From contig DEST01000019.1 of the NCBI GenBank assembly GCA_002361365.1, positions 1-13,439 on the forward strand: a stretch of DNA of 13,439 nucleotides, given 5' to 3'. Every line of letters starts with the position of its first letter. Position 1 is the stretch's first letter. The position numbers and the translations under genes are program-made. Below are positions 5,750-13,439 of this stretch, piece by piece. The stretch is from Alphaproteobacteria bacterium UBA3307. GTDB taxonomy: Bacteria > Pseudomonadota > Alphaproteobacteria > RF32 > CAG-239. The notes beneath the pieces are model-generated. The model saw only the letters and a list, made by a program, of their open reading frames with translations, was not told where the DNA came from and searched no databases.

Positions 5750-6109
5750 ATGATTGTTGACGGGACAAATAGTAAACAACGAAATATATTGATAAATAAA
5801 TGCTTCTATCAAACTACCGTGAAGATTATGAACTTTTTTGCGGCTAAAGGTGACCACGACTTTGCCAACAAAACTATTGAAGTGATTTCAGCGTATCACG
5901 ATGTTATTCAGAATCGCAAACGCAACAATTTTAATGCAGACTATAATTCCGCTTTTGAAACCATAGATTCAGCGATTCGCAATGTGGCTAATAAGGTTTT
6001 TTATACCTACGGTGCGGATAGTTTTGACCGTGCATACGATTCGTTTTGTCATTATAACTATGTGCAAACCGTACGTTCACAGTTGCATCATCGCAAAGCA
6101 CATCAGTAA
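5750..6109 (+). CDS. Unrecognised 119-residue protein
   Basis: I do not recognise a family. The chain is mostly helical, hydrophilic and rich in Asn, His and Tyr (FFAAKGDHDFANKTIEVISA, then NADYNSAFETIDSAIRNVAN, then DSFDRAYDSFCHYNYVQTV). There is no signal peptide or membrane span, so it is probably cytoplasmic. Start choice is uncertain: the ATG at 5750 has GGAG about 13 nt upstream, which is far, and an internal ATG at 5828 (MNFFAAKG) is an alternative. A promoter candidate lies upstream and gpsA follows after 84 nt on the same strand. Codon use matches the neighbours. Two Cys (in KCFYQ and SFCHY) are not arranged as a metal site. Confidence 0.65.
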   Translation: MIVDGTNSKQRNILINKCFYQTTVKIMNFFAAKGDHDFANKTIEVISAYHDVIQNRKRNNFNADYNSAFETIDSAIRNVANKVFYTYGADSFDRAYDSFCHYNYVQTVRSQLHHRKAHQ

Positions 6110-6133
6110 ATTGTGTATCATTTATTATTTCCG

Positions 6134-6162
6134 TTGTTTATCTGCTCTATTTATTTAATAAT
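6134..6162 (+). promoter_or_regulatory. gpsA: Possible gpsA promoter (weak)
   Basis: TTGTTT (6134-6139), a 17-nt spacer, and AATAAT (6157-6162), about 31 nt before the gpsA ATG. The -35 is poor, and read-through from the upstream gene is equally possible. Confidence 0.3.
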
Positions 6163-6193
6163 AAATCAGATTAACAATTAAGCGAGGTGTCAA

Positions 6194-7171
6194 ATGAAAC
6201 AAATTTCGGTTATCGGCTGTGGTCGTTGGGGAACTTTTTTAGGCTGGTATATGGCAAACAAAACAACTGTTGAATCTGTTTTGATGTATGGTTTGGCCGG
6301 TGTGCCGTCGTATGAAGAATTGAAAAACGAACGCAAAAATGAGTATCTGACTTTAAGTGATAATATGTATCTGACCACGGATTTAGCAGAAACACTGAAA
6401 AATGATTTTATCATTATTTCAATTAATTGTCAGGGTTTACGTGGTTTGGCTAAACAAATCAATACGTATAATGTTGAAGGCAAAACATTTTTGTTGGCGA
6501 TGAAAGGGTTGGAAGAACCTTCGGCAGAAATTTTGGTAGATGTATTTTTATCTGAAATGACACAAAAAGTTCATGTAGCTACTCTTGGCGGTCCGGGACA
6601 TGTTGAAGATTATATGAAAAATGTTCCGTCTGCCGCAGTGATTGACAGTTATGAGCCGGAAACACAAGACCGTGTAATTAAGCTGATGTCAAGCAATTTG
6701 ATTCGCTTTTATTACGGTACGGACATTATTGGCAATCAGGTCGGAGCTGCCCTCAAAAATGTTATCGGAATTGCGGCCGGCATTTTGGATGGTCTTAATT
6801 GGTACGGTTTGAAAGGTGCATTGATGACGCGTGCGCCTATAGAAGTCGGAAGGTTGATTGCGCATAAGGGCGGAAATGCCGCATCGGTTTACGGTTTGGC
6901 GCATTTAGGTGACTATGAGGCTACTCTTTTTTCTCGAAACAGTCACAATCGTATGTATGGAGAACTCTTGGCCAAAGGCGAGGCATACAATAAGTCTGCT
7001 GAAGGGGTAGGGACGCTTAAAGCTGTTAAGGCAATTGCGGACCGTGAAGGATTAGAAATGCCGATTTGTCAAGCGCTTTATCGAGTCGTGTTTGAGGGGG
7101 CGGACATTAAATCTACAATCCGAGGACTGTTTGATAGACCGCTTAAAAAGGAATTCGATAAAGTAGTTTAA
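6194..7171 (+). CDS. gpsA: NAD(P)-dependent glycerol-3-phosphate dehydrogenase
   Basis: Cytoplasmic enzyme reducing dihydroxyacetone phosphate to sn-glycerol-3-phosphate, the backbone of phospholipids. The 325 residues match the family length. The Rossmann nucleotide loop is VIGCGRWGTFLGW (GCGRWG at 8-13, the GxGxWG form). The substrate domain has GAALKNVIGIAAGILDGL with the conserved lysine at 188, and GLAHLGDYEATLFSRNSHNRMYG, the counterpart of GLAGLGDL...SRNRRFG. The usual SGPnFA segment is replaced by GGPGHVEDYMKN (near residue 134), a departure suggesting a divergent subfamily. The ATG at 6194 has GAGGTG 5 nt upstream. It closes the plus-strand run with a perfect hairpin downstream. Identity is well supported; cofactor preference cannot be read from the sequence. 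Confidence 0.92.
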   Translation: MKQISVIGCGRWGTFLGWYMANKTTVESVLMYGLAGVPSYEELKNERKNEYLTLSDNMYLTTDLAETLKNDFIIISINCQGLRGLAKQINTYNVEGKTFLLAMKGLEEPSAEILVDVFLSEMTQKVHVATLGGPGHVEDYMKNVPSAAVIDSYEPETQDRVIKLMSSNLIRFYYGTDIIGNQVGAALKNVIGIAAGILDGLNWYGLKGALMTRAPIEVGRLIAHKGGNAASVYGLAHLGDYEATLFSRNSHNRMYGELLAKGEAYNKSAEGVGTLKAVKAIADREGLEMPICQALYRVVFEGADIKSTIRGLFDRPLKKEFDKVV

Positions 7172-7211
7172 AAGAATGTCGGACTTTTAAAATTATTGAA
7201 ATAATGTATAA

Positions 7212-7250
7212 AACAAACAGGTCAGTTAGACAAGACCTGTTTGTTTTTGT
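7212..7250. terminator. Bidirectional terminator between gpsA and tpsB
   Basis: A perfect 12-bp stem, AACAAACAGGTC (7212-7223) with GACCTGTTTGTT (7234-7245), and a 10-nt loop. T-rich sequence lies on the plus side, and a shorter T run on the minus side. It lies between two convergent genes and could serve both. Confidence 0.88.
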
Positions 7251-7278
7251 TATTAAATATTTTTTGTAAAAACTATAA

Positions 7279-9036
7279 TTATTCAAAAAACTTATTAAAA
7301 TCAGGGGCAAAGCTGAGTTCAAAACTCCAAGCTCCCCCGTGATGTGATTCGTACTTGTTATGGCGAAGCGGCACACCATAAGCTACCTTAAACACTATGT
7401 TATAAGGCAGTTGAATACGGATACCGGCACCTGATGAGAGCAAAATGTCACTGTTATTGAATCCTTGAGCTCCCGTGCCGTTACCTTTATACGGATAAAG
7501 TGCGGCATAGTCGGTAAAGATGAACGGACGGACATATTCGTCGGTGCGGTATGGTTTACATTGTATATAGAATTTTTCCGGAGCAATCGGGAAATAAATT
7601 TCCGCTCCCAGTTGATAACCGGATTTTGCCGTAAGTAAGCCTTGCGAATATCCCCTGACCGTGCCAAATCCACCGGCGGACATTTGGTCGGCATAAGGAA
7701 TAACCTTTTGCGGAATATATTGATAATTACCGCGGAATTGCCCTAAAATACGATGCCCGAAATTATGAAGTCTTAAAACACTGCCTTCAAACTTCCAATA
7801 ATCAATGCGGCTCTGGAACCATGGTGCGGCATAAGATACATTTTGTGACAAATACCAGATTCCGCGTTCGGTATCATAACGGAAATTCAAACCGGTTTTT
7901 AATTCCGGAATTTTATCTTCGTACAAATCATAACCGTCAAAGCTGGTAACCGCACGCTTATAGGTAAAGGAAGTTGTGCTGGTTAATTCTTTATATAATT
8001 CTCGAATAATCGGCTGAGTGTAATAAATCGAATAGTTTTGCGAACGGCTTTCAATGTTGAAATCGCTGTAATCGCCATGTCCGATTTCCGCTTTATTATG
8101 CGAAAAAGAGGCACCGATACGGCCATCTTTGGAATTGACCGGAATACTATAGTCAACAAACGGAGTCCAAGAATAGCGATTGGCATAAAAACCGGCCGAA
8201 AGCCTGTCTCGATATCTGAACAAACTGTCATGAGCGACTATCAACCCCGCACGCTGTTTGCCGATAGTCTTACGTCCGGCATTGTCGGTAACGGCAATTA
8301 GGTGATACGGAGCTTTTTCTTTAACATCTATATCCACATCGGTGGTACCTTCCGTCTCGCCCGCTTTCAGATTTCCCTTAATTTCTATGTTATCATTGTA
8401 ACGGTTATAGATTAGCATATTTTCTTCAAGTTTTTGAATATTGAAAACCTCGCCTTCGTTCATACCTAAGCGTTTTCTGATGTGTGAATCGTGCGTCCAA
8501 CGGTTGCCGTTAATATCAACCTTGCCGACTTTGCCTTCAAACAATTCTATCTTTATAGTGTCGTTTTCTATAGTCTGCTCAGGCAGATAGGCGCGTGCCG
8601 TAACATAACCTTTATCCAGATACAGTTCATTGATGCGGTTTATCATTTCCCGAATATCGTCAAACATCAGGTTACTTTGCTCATAATCGGCAGTGATGGC
8701 ACTGATTTCTTCAGGTTTCAATATTTCACTGGAACCAATGATAAATCTTTCGACATATACGCCCTTGGTCTTATATTCCGACGGTTTGGCTTTGACTACC
8801 GCCTTTTTTTCTCTGGCAGAGGCTTTTTTAGCCTTTTGTTCCTGACCGGACTGTAAGTTATCATAATCACGGATACCGCGACGCTCCAGTTCAAGACGTT
8901 TGGCACTGTCAATATCTTGTTGTTGCACTGTGCCCAATTGCGGAATAATTACGGTAGGTGCGGTTTGCGCCAGAGCCGGAGCGGCAGTGACGGCGGTTAA
9001 TGCTGAAACAATGGCTGATAATGTAGTCTTCTTCAT
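7279..9036 (-). CDS. TpsB two-partner secretion transporter (FhaC/ShlB type)
   Basis: Outer-membrane Omp85-superfamily pore that exports the TpsA exoprotein encoded divergently. From the ATG at 9036 the 585 residues give a clean signal peptide (AAPALA cleaved at about 23), then a Lys-rich linker (QKAKKASAREKKAVVKAKP). Two POTRA-like domains follow: YVERFIIGSSEIL...YLDKGYVTARAYLPEQ, and GKVGKVDINGN...YNRYNDNIEIKGNL. The rest is a 16-strand-type barrel with the loop-6 signature GGFGTVRGYSQG (VRGY at 460-463), then FIFTDYAALY. An in-frame ATG at 9069 exists, but the predicted transcript start is near 9068 and it would spoil the signal peptide, so 9036 is preferred. The SD is weak (CTGGATT). The gene converges on gpsA. 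Confidence 0.93.
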   Translation of the reverse strand: MKKTTLSAIVSALTAVTAAPALAQTAPTVIIPQLGTVQQQDIDSAKRLELERRGIRDYDNLQSGQEQKAKKASAREKKAVVKAKPSEYKTKGVYVERFIIGSSEILKPEEISAITADYEQSNLMFDDIREMINRINELYLDKGYVTARAYLPEQTIENDTIKIELFEGKVGKVDINGNRWTHDSHIRKRLGMNEGEVFNIQKLEENMLIYNRYNDNIEIKGNLKAGETEGTTDVDIDVKEKAPYHLIAVTDNAGRKTIGKQRAGLIVAHDSLFRYRDRLSAGFYANRYSWTPFVDYSIPVNSKDGRIGASFSHNKAEIGHGDYSDFNIESRSQNYSIYYTQPIIRELYKELTSTTSFTYKRAVTSFDGYDLYEDKIPELKTGLNFRYDTERGIWYLSQNVSYAAPWFQSRIDYWKFEGSVLRLHNFGHRILGQFRGNYQYIPQKVIPYADQMSAGGFGTVRGYSQGLLTAKSGYQLGAEIYFPIAPEKFYIQCKPYRTDEYVRPFIFTDYAALYPYKGNGTGAQGFNNSDILLSSGAGIRIQLPYNIVFKVAYGVPLRHNKYESHHGGAWSFELSFAPDFNKFFE

Positions 9037-9074
9037 TTGATAATCCAGTTTGATTTGTGTTAAAAACATACATC

Positions 9075-9102
9075 ATTTTACACACAAAATGAACAAAATC
9101 AA
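9075..9102 (-). promoter_or_regulatory. Promoter of tpsB
   Basis: On the minus strand: TTGATT (9097-9102), a 16-nt spacer, and TAAAAT (9075-9080). The predicted start is near 9068, giving a leader of about 32 nt to the ATG at 9036. The -35 lies within an inverted repeat shared with the tpsA promoter. Confidence 0.6.
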
Positions 9103-9145
9103 CAGAAAAGGTTAAGGAAAAGTTAATTTTTTTATTGATTTTGTT
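9092..9145. repeat. 11-bp perfect inverted repeat between tpsB and tpsA (possible operator)
   Basis: AACAAAATCAA (9092-9102) and TTGATTTTGTT (9135-9145) are exact reverse complements 32 nt apart. Each arm overlaps the -35 of one of the two divergent promoters. A protein bound to both arms could control both genes together. This is inference; AT-rich repeats can arise by chance. Confidence 0.5.
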
Positions 9146-9161
9146 AACTAAAAATTATAAC
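9135..9161 (+). promoter_or_regulatory. Possible promoter of tpsA
   Basis: TTGATT (9135-9140) and TATAAC (9156-9161) with a short 15-nt spacer. The predicted start is near 9168. The short spacing suggests a weak or activator-dependent promoter. Confidence 0.42.
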
Positions 9162-9225
9162 ATCAGCGAAAGCCGTACTTTATTAGGCTTTTAAAATGTC
9201 ACACAATATTTGCATGGAACAAAAA

Positions 9226-12200
9226 ATGAGCAAAAAACGCATTAAAAAAACTGTTGATAACACTTTCAAAATGAAAAAACCTTCCCTGTTCCGCATCGTG
9301 GTGTCGTATATTACGGCATACAGCATGATGTTTTTGAATGTAGCGCCGGTTTATGCAACAACCATTACCGGAGTGACGGGGAATAACGGTGTTTACGATA
9401 TTCCGGCTGATAAAATTTCCGGTGAAACCGGTTTTAGACAATACGAAAAGTTTGAATTAAGTGACGGTGATATTGCGAATCTGCAATTCAAGAAAGACAC
9501 TAAAGAATATAGCAAATTTGTGAACCTTGTTGACAATAAGGTTGACATTAACGGTATTGTTAATACTGTCAAAGGCGATGCTTTTTATAACGGCCATGCG
9601 ATTTTTGTTTCTCCGAAAGGTATTGTGGTAGGCGCTTCCGGTGTTTTGAATGTCGGCTCATTGACAATGATGGCACCTTCCGAAAATGCGTACAAATCCT
9701 TTAAAGATAACTATGGTGCAAATATTAAAGATGTTGAATTTGATGTTGAGAACGAAAATTATAAAAGCCTTATCAGAAACTCATCCGGTACGATTGAAAT
9801 TAACGGTAAAGTTTTTGCTAAAGACGCAGTCTCTGCTTACGGCCGCCAGATTAAAGTTCAGAAAAACGAATCCGGTAACGGCGATGCGGCGATTTTTGCG
9901 GGTGTGCAAGACCAAAAAGTAATTACCAAAGCGGCCGATGTCGATGCTTTATTTAATTCTTTGGTAAGTAACAATATTACGAATGCCAGTGACTTTAATT
10001 TGCAAAACGGTAAAATTTCATTGGTTACCAACAAAGCAAACGATGAAGTGATTACCACCGTTAAAACCTCGGAAGAAAACGGTAAAAAATACAAAACCAC
10101 AACAGAGATAAATACCGGTTTGAAACTTAAAAAAGAAACCAAAGAGGAAATTAAAACCGGAGATGGTGAAGGCAGTAAGGAAACAACATATTCCATTGAT
10201 AAGACCTATGAAAAATCGTCTTTATCTTCTGCAGAGTCATCTATTACAATTACAGGGGCTAAAATAGTAGCAAATAACGTGGATATACAAGCCAATGCCG
10301 AATCCGTGAAAACAGTTGACGAAGATATCATTAAAAACTATTCTGAAGCTGCAAATAAGGCAGAACAGTCAAGTCAATCCGGTCAATCAGGACAGCAAGG
10401 TAATACCGGCGGAACAGACCAACAAGGACAGCAAGGTAATACCGGCGGAACAGATCAACAAGGGCAGCAAGGTAATACCGGCGGAACAGATCAACAAGGA
10501 CAGCAAGGTAATACCGGCGGAACAGACCAACAAGATAAAACTACAGGTTATAAAATTCCGGACGAGTTCAAAGATGTAGCGCCGGAAGCAAATGCAACCG
10601 TAACGATTTTATCCTCTAAAATTTACGGCGATAAAATTGCAATAAAAGCTAACGCGGTCAATAAAACTCAGACTTATATTCAGTTGTTGGACCCAATTTG
10701 GGAAAAATGGATAAGCGTTCTGGGTATAGACCTTTTATTGAGAATTTTGAATAAAATGTCTGACGAACCATTAGTTCCTGAAGGCACTGATTTGCCGTGG
10801 TTCTCGGTTAATATGGTCAAAGAATATTTCAGCGACAAAGCATATACCGGTTTTGACGGTGCCAAAGCTACGGCAACGGTTAACATTTTTGGCTCGGATA
10901 TAGTGGCCAAAGATTCGGTTGATATTGAGGCTGATTCTGAAGCGGTAACCAATATATCCACCGGCAGATTAGATTCGCATCCGCTGTTTTTCTACGGCCT
11001 TGGAGTAAAGGCGGAATCAAACGTTGAAGTATCGGGAGCATCAACTATTAAAACAACTGGAGATGAAAGCGAAGTTAATTTCACCGCGCTTGCACAAACC
11101 GAAGATAATATCAAATATGACAGTTCTAACTTTTTAGCAATTTCGGATAAGCCGACAGAGAGCAATCAAGGCTCCGGCAACGGCGATAACAGCGGCGGAC
11201 AGCAAGGTTCGGGCGACGGAGACAACAATCAAGGCTCGGGAAACAGTGAGCAAGGCTCAGGAAACAACGACCAAGGCTCGGGAAACAGTGAGCAAGGCGG
11301 ACAGCAGAGTACTGTATCGGCATATAATTTAACACTTTTAAACAATTCGATTTTCTCCGATGCAAATGTAAAAGTTGATGGTTCTACAGTAGAAACAAAA
11401 GATTTCAGCGCCAAAGCCATCGACTTTAATAAGAGCAACATTGAGATGAAAAACATTTCAAATGTCGGCGCAAATTCTGAGAAGACAGGTATTGCCGCCG
11501 CCATGCTTATCAATCACACCCAAACAAATTCTAATGTTAAGATAAGCAATCAAACGAATATTAGCGCCGAAAACAAAGTTAAATTGTTGGCGCAGAATAT
11601 CAATTATCTGCAAAATAGTGTTGAATCCGAAGTAAAGGCAAAAGCACAAAATTATGATATACAAACCAAAGATTTGGCAACTTATGATCCGACCTATACC
11701 ATTAAGGCTTATAATTGGCTGAATAAAAAGTTTTTGGGTAAAGTTACGAGTAAAATAGGCGATATATTGGATAAAGTGCAGTCAGAGATTTCCGGTTCGG
11801 CAATTTGGAATGACGAGCAAAATACTTCAACATCAGCCATTGATAATTCAACAGTAACGACCGGTAACGCTGATGTTGTATCAAATATGATAGATTTTAC
11901 CTTAAATACAGCCGAAGCAAATGCCGGCGCAACGAAAAAATTCAGTGCCGGTGCAGCCATCATTGTTAATGACCAAAACAATACCAATAATGCTAAAGTT
12001 GTGAATAACGCAACGATTACGGCGGATAAAAACGTAAATATCAGCGCTACCACACAGTTGCCGATGAATCCGATGCAGCTTAAAATAGGTCAAAAAGTCG
12101 GTGATAATCAGGATTTGGAACTGTTTGTCGGCGGAAGCTTTGACGGCGGTGATTCTGTAAACAGTTGGAATGCGGAATTTATCCATACCAAACTCAGCGA

Positions 12201-13439
12201 TCTTTTGAGTTTGGATAGTGCCAAAAAAGTCTGGAACGGCATTAAATCGCCGAGAAATTTTGCCGGCAACAACAAAATAGATATGGACGGGTTATTTAAT
12301 AATCTTGTAAAGGCTGAAGCCACATCAGACGGATTCGGAATTGCCGGTTCGGTGTTGGCAAACAGTATTTTGAATAACACCAATGCGTTCATTGAAAATT
12401 CTACCGTCAATGCAGCCGATGGCAATGTTAACATCAATGCCGCCAATTCGGTTATTAACTACAACGGTGCCGGCAAGGTGGATTTTCTGATTGACGGTGT
12501 GAATGAGCTGATTGAAAGAATCAAAGCTAAGGAAAACAGAACTCAGGAAGAGGAAGAAATAATCGCCAAGTTTGGTATCGGCGGTTCGGTGTTGGTTGAT
12601 AAATACACCAACAATGCAAATGCTTATATCAAAAGTTCTAATGTTAGTGCCGCAAACAAAAATCCAACCGCAGAAAATGCCGCTAAAAAAGGCAATATAA
12701 ATGTGAACGCGGCTTCGGAAGAAGGGTATATCAATTTGGCGGTGACCGGCGGAAAGGCAAATTGGCTTGCGCTTCAAGGCAGTGTTAATGTTCAGAGAAT
12801 AGACGGCAAAACCAAAGCTTATATCGCCGATATTGCCGATACGCAAAAAGTTGAGGCGGATAACATCAATGTAGTTGCCGGAAAAGCCTCGATTGCCCCG
12901 AAGAAAACCGGAGGGGAAAACGGCGATCCGGTTGAACTGAGTGAGGAAACCGGTGAATTATCGGTCAATACCCCAAGAGAAGTTAAAGATTCCGTAATGA
13001 ATGTTTCCATAATCGGAGCTAATGCACAACAAGAAGGATCCGGTGTTTCCGTCGGTGCTTCGGTAGACGTTACGAAAATCAGCAAGGAAGTTGAAGCAGC
13101 CGTTACCAATTCGACCATTTCGGCAAGAAAAGATGTTGCAGTTACTGCCGATACTTCTTCTAAAAAAATTGATGTACTGATGGCAGGTGCGTTTGCCGGT
13201 GGTGTTTCTACAGACAGAACTACTCAGCAAGCGGCAAATGCAGGTACCTCTACCAATGAAGATAGACCGCAACAAATGCAAAATGCCGGTAACTGGATGG
13301 ACGAGGTCGATAATGCGCAAGATGATGAAGAAGATGTGATGAATTTGCGCGATTTGTTCGCTGAAGATGGAAATAATGCGGCACAAGAAGGGGCTAAGGG
13401 GTTAAACGGCACAGATGGAAGAGAGAGTAGTAGTTCTCA
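9226..13439 (+). CDS. LktA-like filamentous adhesin/exoprotein (TpsA), 3' end cut by the window
   Basis: Large secreted or surface protein exported by the divergent TpsB. About 1,404 residues are visible with no stop. A long basic signal region (MSKKRIKK...SLFRIVVSYITAYSMMFLN, cleavage after VYA at 44) precedes a TPS-type domain. There the usual NPNGI motif appears as FVSPKGIVVGASGVLNVGSL (S129 onward). The passenger consists of beta-helix-like modules with the pattern GSVxV...NNxxAxI.NSxVxA, typical of the leukotoxin LktA-like adhesin group. Two Gln/Gly/Asn-rich linkers interrupt it (389-436 and 646-693). Start: the ATG at 9226 has GGAA just upstream; in-frame ATGs at 9196 (AGG upstream) and 9214 are possible. 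Later starts would shorten the basic extension. Host attachment or cytotoxicity is family-based inference only. Confidence 0.9.
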   Translation, partial: MSKKRIKKTVDNTFKMKKPSLFRIVVSYITAYSMMFLNVAPVYATTITGVTGNNGVYDIPADKISGETGFRQYEKFELSDGDIANLQFKKDTKEYSKFVNLVDNKVDINGIVNTVKGDAFYNGHAIFVSPKGIVVGASGVLNVGSLTMMAPSENAYKSFKDNYGANIKDVEFDVENENYKSLIRNSSGTIEINGKVFAKDAVSAYGRQIKVQKNESGNGDAAIFAGVQDQKVITKAADVDALFNSLVSNNITNASDFNLQNGKISLVTNKANDEVITTVKTSEENGKKYKTTTEINTGLKLKKETKEEIKTGDGEGSKETTYSIDKTYEKSSLSSAESSITITGAKIVANNVDIQANAESVKTVDEDIIKNYSEAANKAEQSSQSGQSGQQGNTGGTDQQGQQGNTGGTDQQGQQGNTGGTDQQGQQGNTGGTDQQDKTTGYKIPDEFKDVAPEANATVTILSSKIYGDKIAIKANAVNKTQTYIQLLDPIWEKWISVLGIDLLLRILNKMSDEPLVPEGTDLPWFSVNMVKEYFSDKAYTGFDGAKATATVNIFGSDIVAKDSVDIEADSEAVTNISTGRLDSHPLFFYGLGVKAESNVEVSGASTIKTTGDESEVNFTALAQTEDNIKYDSSNFLAISDKPTESNQGSGNGDNSGGQQGSGDGDNNQGSGNSEQGSGNNDQGSGNSEQGGQQSTVSAYNLTLLNNSIFSDANVKVDGSTVETKDFSAKAIDFNKSNIEMKNISNVGANSEKTGIAAAMLINHTQTNSNVKISNQTNISAENKVKLLAQNINYLQNSVESEVKAKAQNYDIQTKDLATYDPTYTIKAYNWLNKKFLGKVTSKIGDILDKVQSEISGSAIWNDEQNTSTSAIDNSTVTTGNADVVSNMIDFTLNTAEANAGATKKFSAGAAIIVNDQNNTNNAKVVNNATITADKNVNISATTQLPMNPMQLKIGQKVGDNQDLELFVGGSFDGGDSVNSWNAEFIHTKLSDLLSLDSAKKVWNGIKSPRNFAGNNKIDMDGLFNNLVKAEATSDGFGIAGSVLANSILNNTNAFIENSTVNAADGNVNINAANSVINYNGAGKVDFLIDGVNELIERIKAKENRTQEEEEIIAKFGIGGSVLVDKYTNNANAYIKSSNVSAANKNPTAENAAKKGNINVNAASEEGYINLAVTGGKANWLALQGSVNVQRIDGKTKAYIADIADTQKVEADNINVVAGKASIAPKKTGGENGDPVELSEETGELSVNTPREVKDSVMNVSIIGANAQQEGSGVSVGASVDVTKISKEVEAAVTNSTISARKDVAVTADTSSKKIDVLMAGAFAGGVSTDRTTQQAANAGTSTNEDRPQQMQNAGNWMDEVDNAQDDEEDVMNLRDLFAEDGNNAAQEGAKGLNGTDGRESSSS
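10390..10533 (+). repeat. Four tandem 36-bp repeats inside tpsA
   Basis: Four contiguous in-frame 36-bp units (10390, 10426, 10462, 10498), each coding GQQGNTGGTDQQ, differing only by silent changes (GAC/GAT, GGA/GGG). The flanks keep the style (SQSGQSG before, then DKTTG). Such arrays gain and lose copies easily, so linker length may vary among strains. Confidence 0.95.
11161..11304 (+). repeat. Gly/Ser/Asn/Gln-rich repeat linker inside tpsA
   Basis: Imperfect 21-bp units coding QGSGNSE, QGSGNND and QGSGNSE follow two looser copies (NQGSGNGD, QQGSGDGD). They form a flexible, low-complexity linker of about 48 residues, similar in residue choice to the first array but not in sequence. Confidence 0.85.
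11491..13150 (+). repeat. Degenerate beta-helix modules of the TpsA passenger
   Basis: At least six divergent copies of one pattern can be aligned by eye. Examples are AMLINHTQTNSNVKISNQT, AAIIVNDQNNTNNAKVVNNA, GSVLANSILNNTNAFIENST, GSVLVDKYTNNANAYIKSSN, GSVNVQRIDGKTKAYIAD and ASVDVTKISKEVEAAVTNST. Each is followed by I/V-x-A and a V-x-I-x-A strand. Spacing is irregular (about 60 to 150 residues), as in LktA-type passengers. Confidence 0.65.

Noticed and set aside
6161..6175. AT-only hairpin before gpsA as a terminator
   Set aside because: The stem has no GC pairs and no T-run follows it.
9037..9069. Longer TpsB start at the ATG at 9069
   Set aside because: It would place 11 extra polar residues before a canonical signal peptide and begins at the predicted transcription start, with no SD.
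10390..10533. CRISPR-like array of 36-bp repeats
   Set aside because: The units abut with no spacers, stay in frame with the adhesin and encode a regular peptide repeat.
9226..13439. Many minus-strand open frames under tpsA
   Set aside because: They are low-complexity shadows (Ser/Ile/Phe-rich) of a gene with consistent codon use and protein-like repeats on the plus strand; none has an SD or family similarity that I can see.

Overview
The window is AT-rich and densely coded. It looks like a chromosomal piece from a gram-negative alphaproteobacterium, probably one of the uncultured, host- or gut-associated, low-GC lineages. The evidence is a BamE/OmlA lipoprotein with the alphaproteobacterial RELGF...FGGVG tail, placed divergently from a YceD/DUF177 protein, plus an outer-membrane lipid-transport pair (MlaA, MlaC) and a two-partner secretion system. 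The taxonomic call is inference from protein style and gene order, not from a marker gene.

Layout, left to right. 1-1763 (minus): bamE followed by a motor-only FtsK whose C-terminus runs off the left edge. 1824-2345 (plus): yceD. 2349-3280 (minus): three small unrecognised genes. They are a 22-residue single-span membrane protein with its own strong promoter and Shine-Dalgarno (SD), a protein whose 5' end looks frameshifted at an A7 tract, and a 124-residue protein. 3356-4024: a gene-free stretch holding what I read as two tandem, related, structured non-coding RNAs of about 290-300 nt. Each has a near-consensus promoter and an intrinsic terminator. 4218-5606 (plus): mlaA-mlaC with a strong terminator. 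5750-6109 (plus): a hypothetical protein. 6194-7171 (plus): gpsA. 7212-7245: a perfect 12-bp hairpin terminator between converging genes. 7279-9036 (minus): a TpsB (FhaC/ShlB-type) outer-membrane transporter. 9226-end (plus): the start of a very large LktA-like filamentous adhesin/exoprotein (TpsA), cut by the right edge.

How the parts work together. BamE (barrel assembly), MlaA/MlaC (retrograde phospholipid transport), GpsA (glycerol-3-phosphate for phospholipids) and the TpsB/TpsA pair all serve the outer envelope. tpsB and tpsA are divergent, and an 11-bp perfect inverted repeat sits over the -35 regions of both predicted promoters, which suggests joint control. The twin RNAs are the best candidate for something undescribed. 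They share a 5' block at the same distance from their promoters and a GGCTATC-loop-GATACC hairpin whose lower stem pairs in both but with different bases. I could not match them to tmRNA, RNase P RNA, 6S RNA or SRP RNA.
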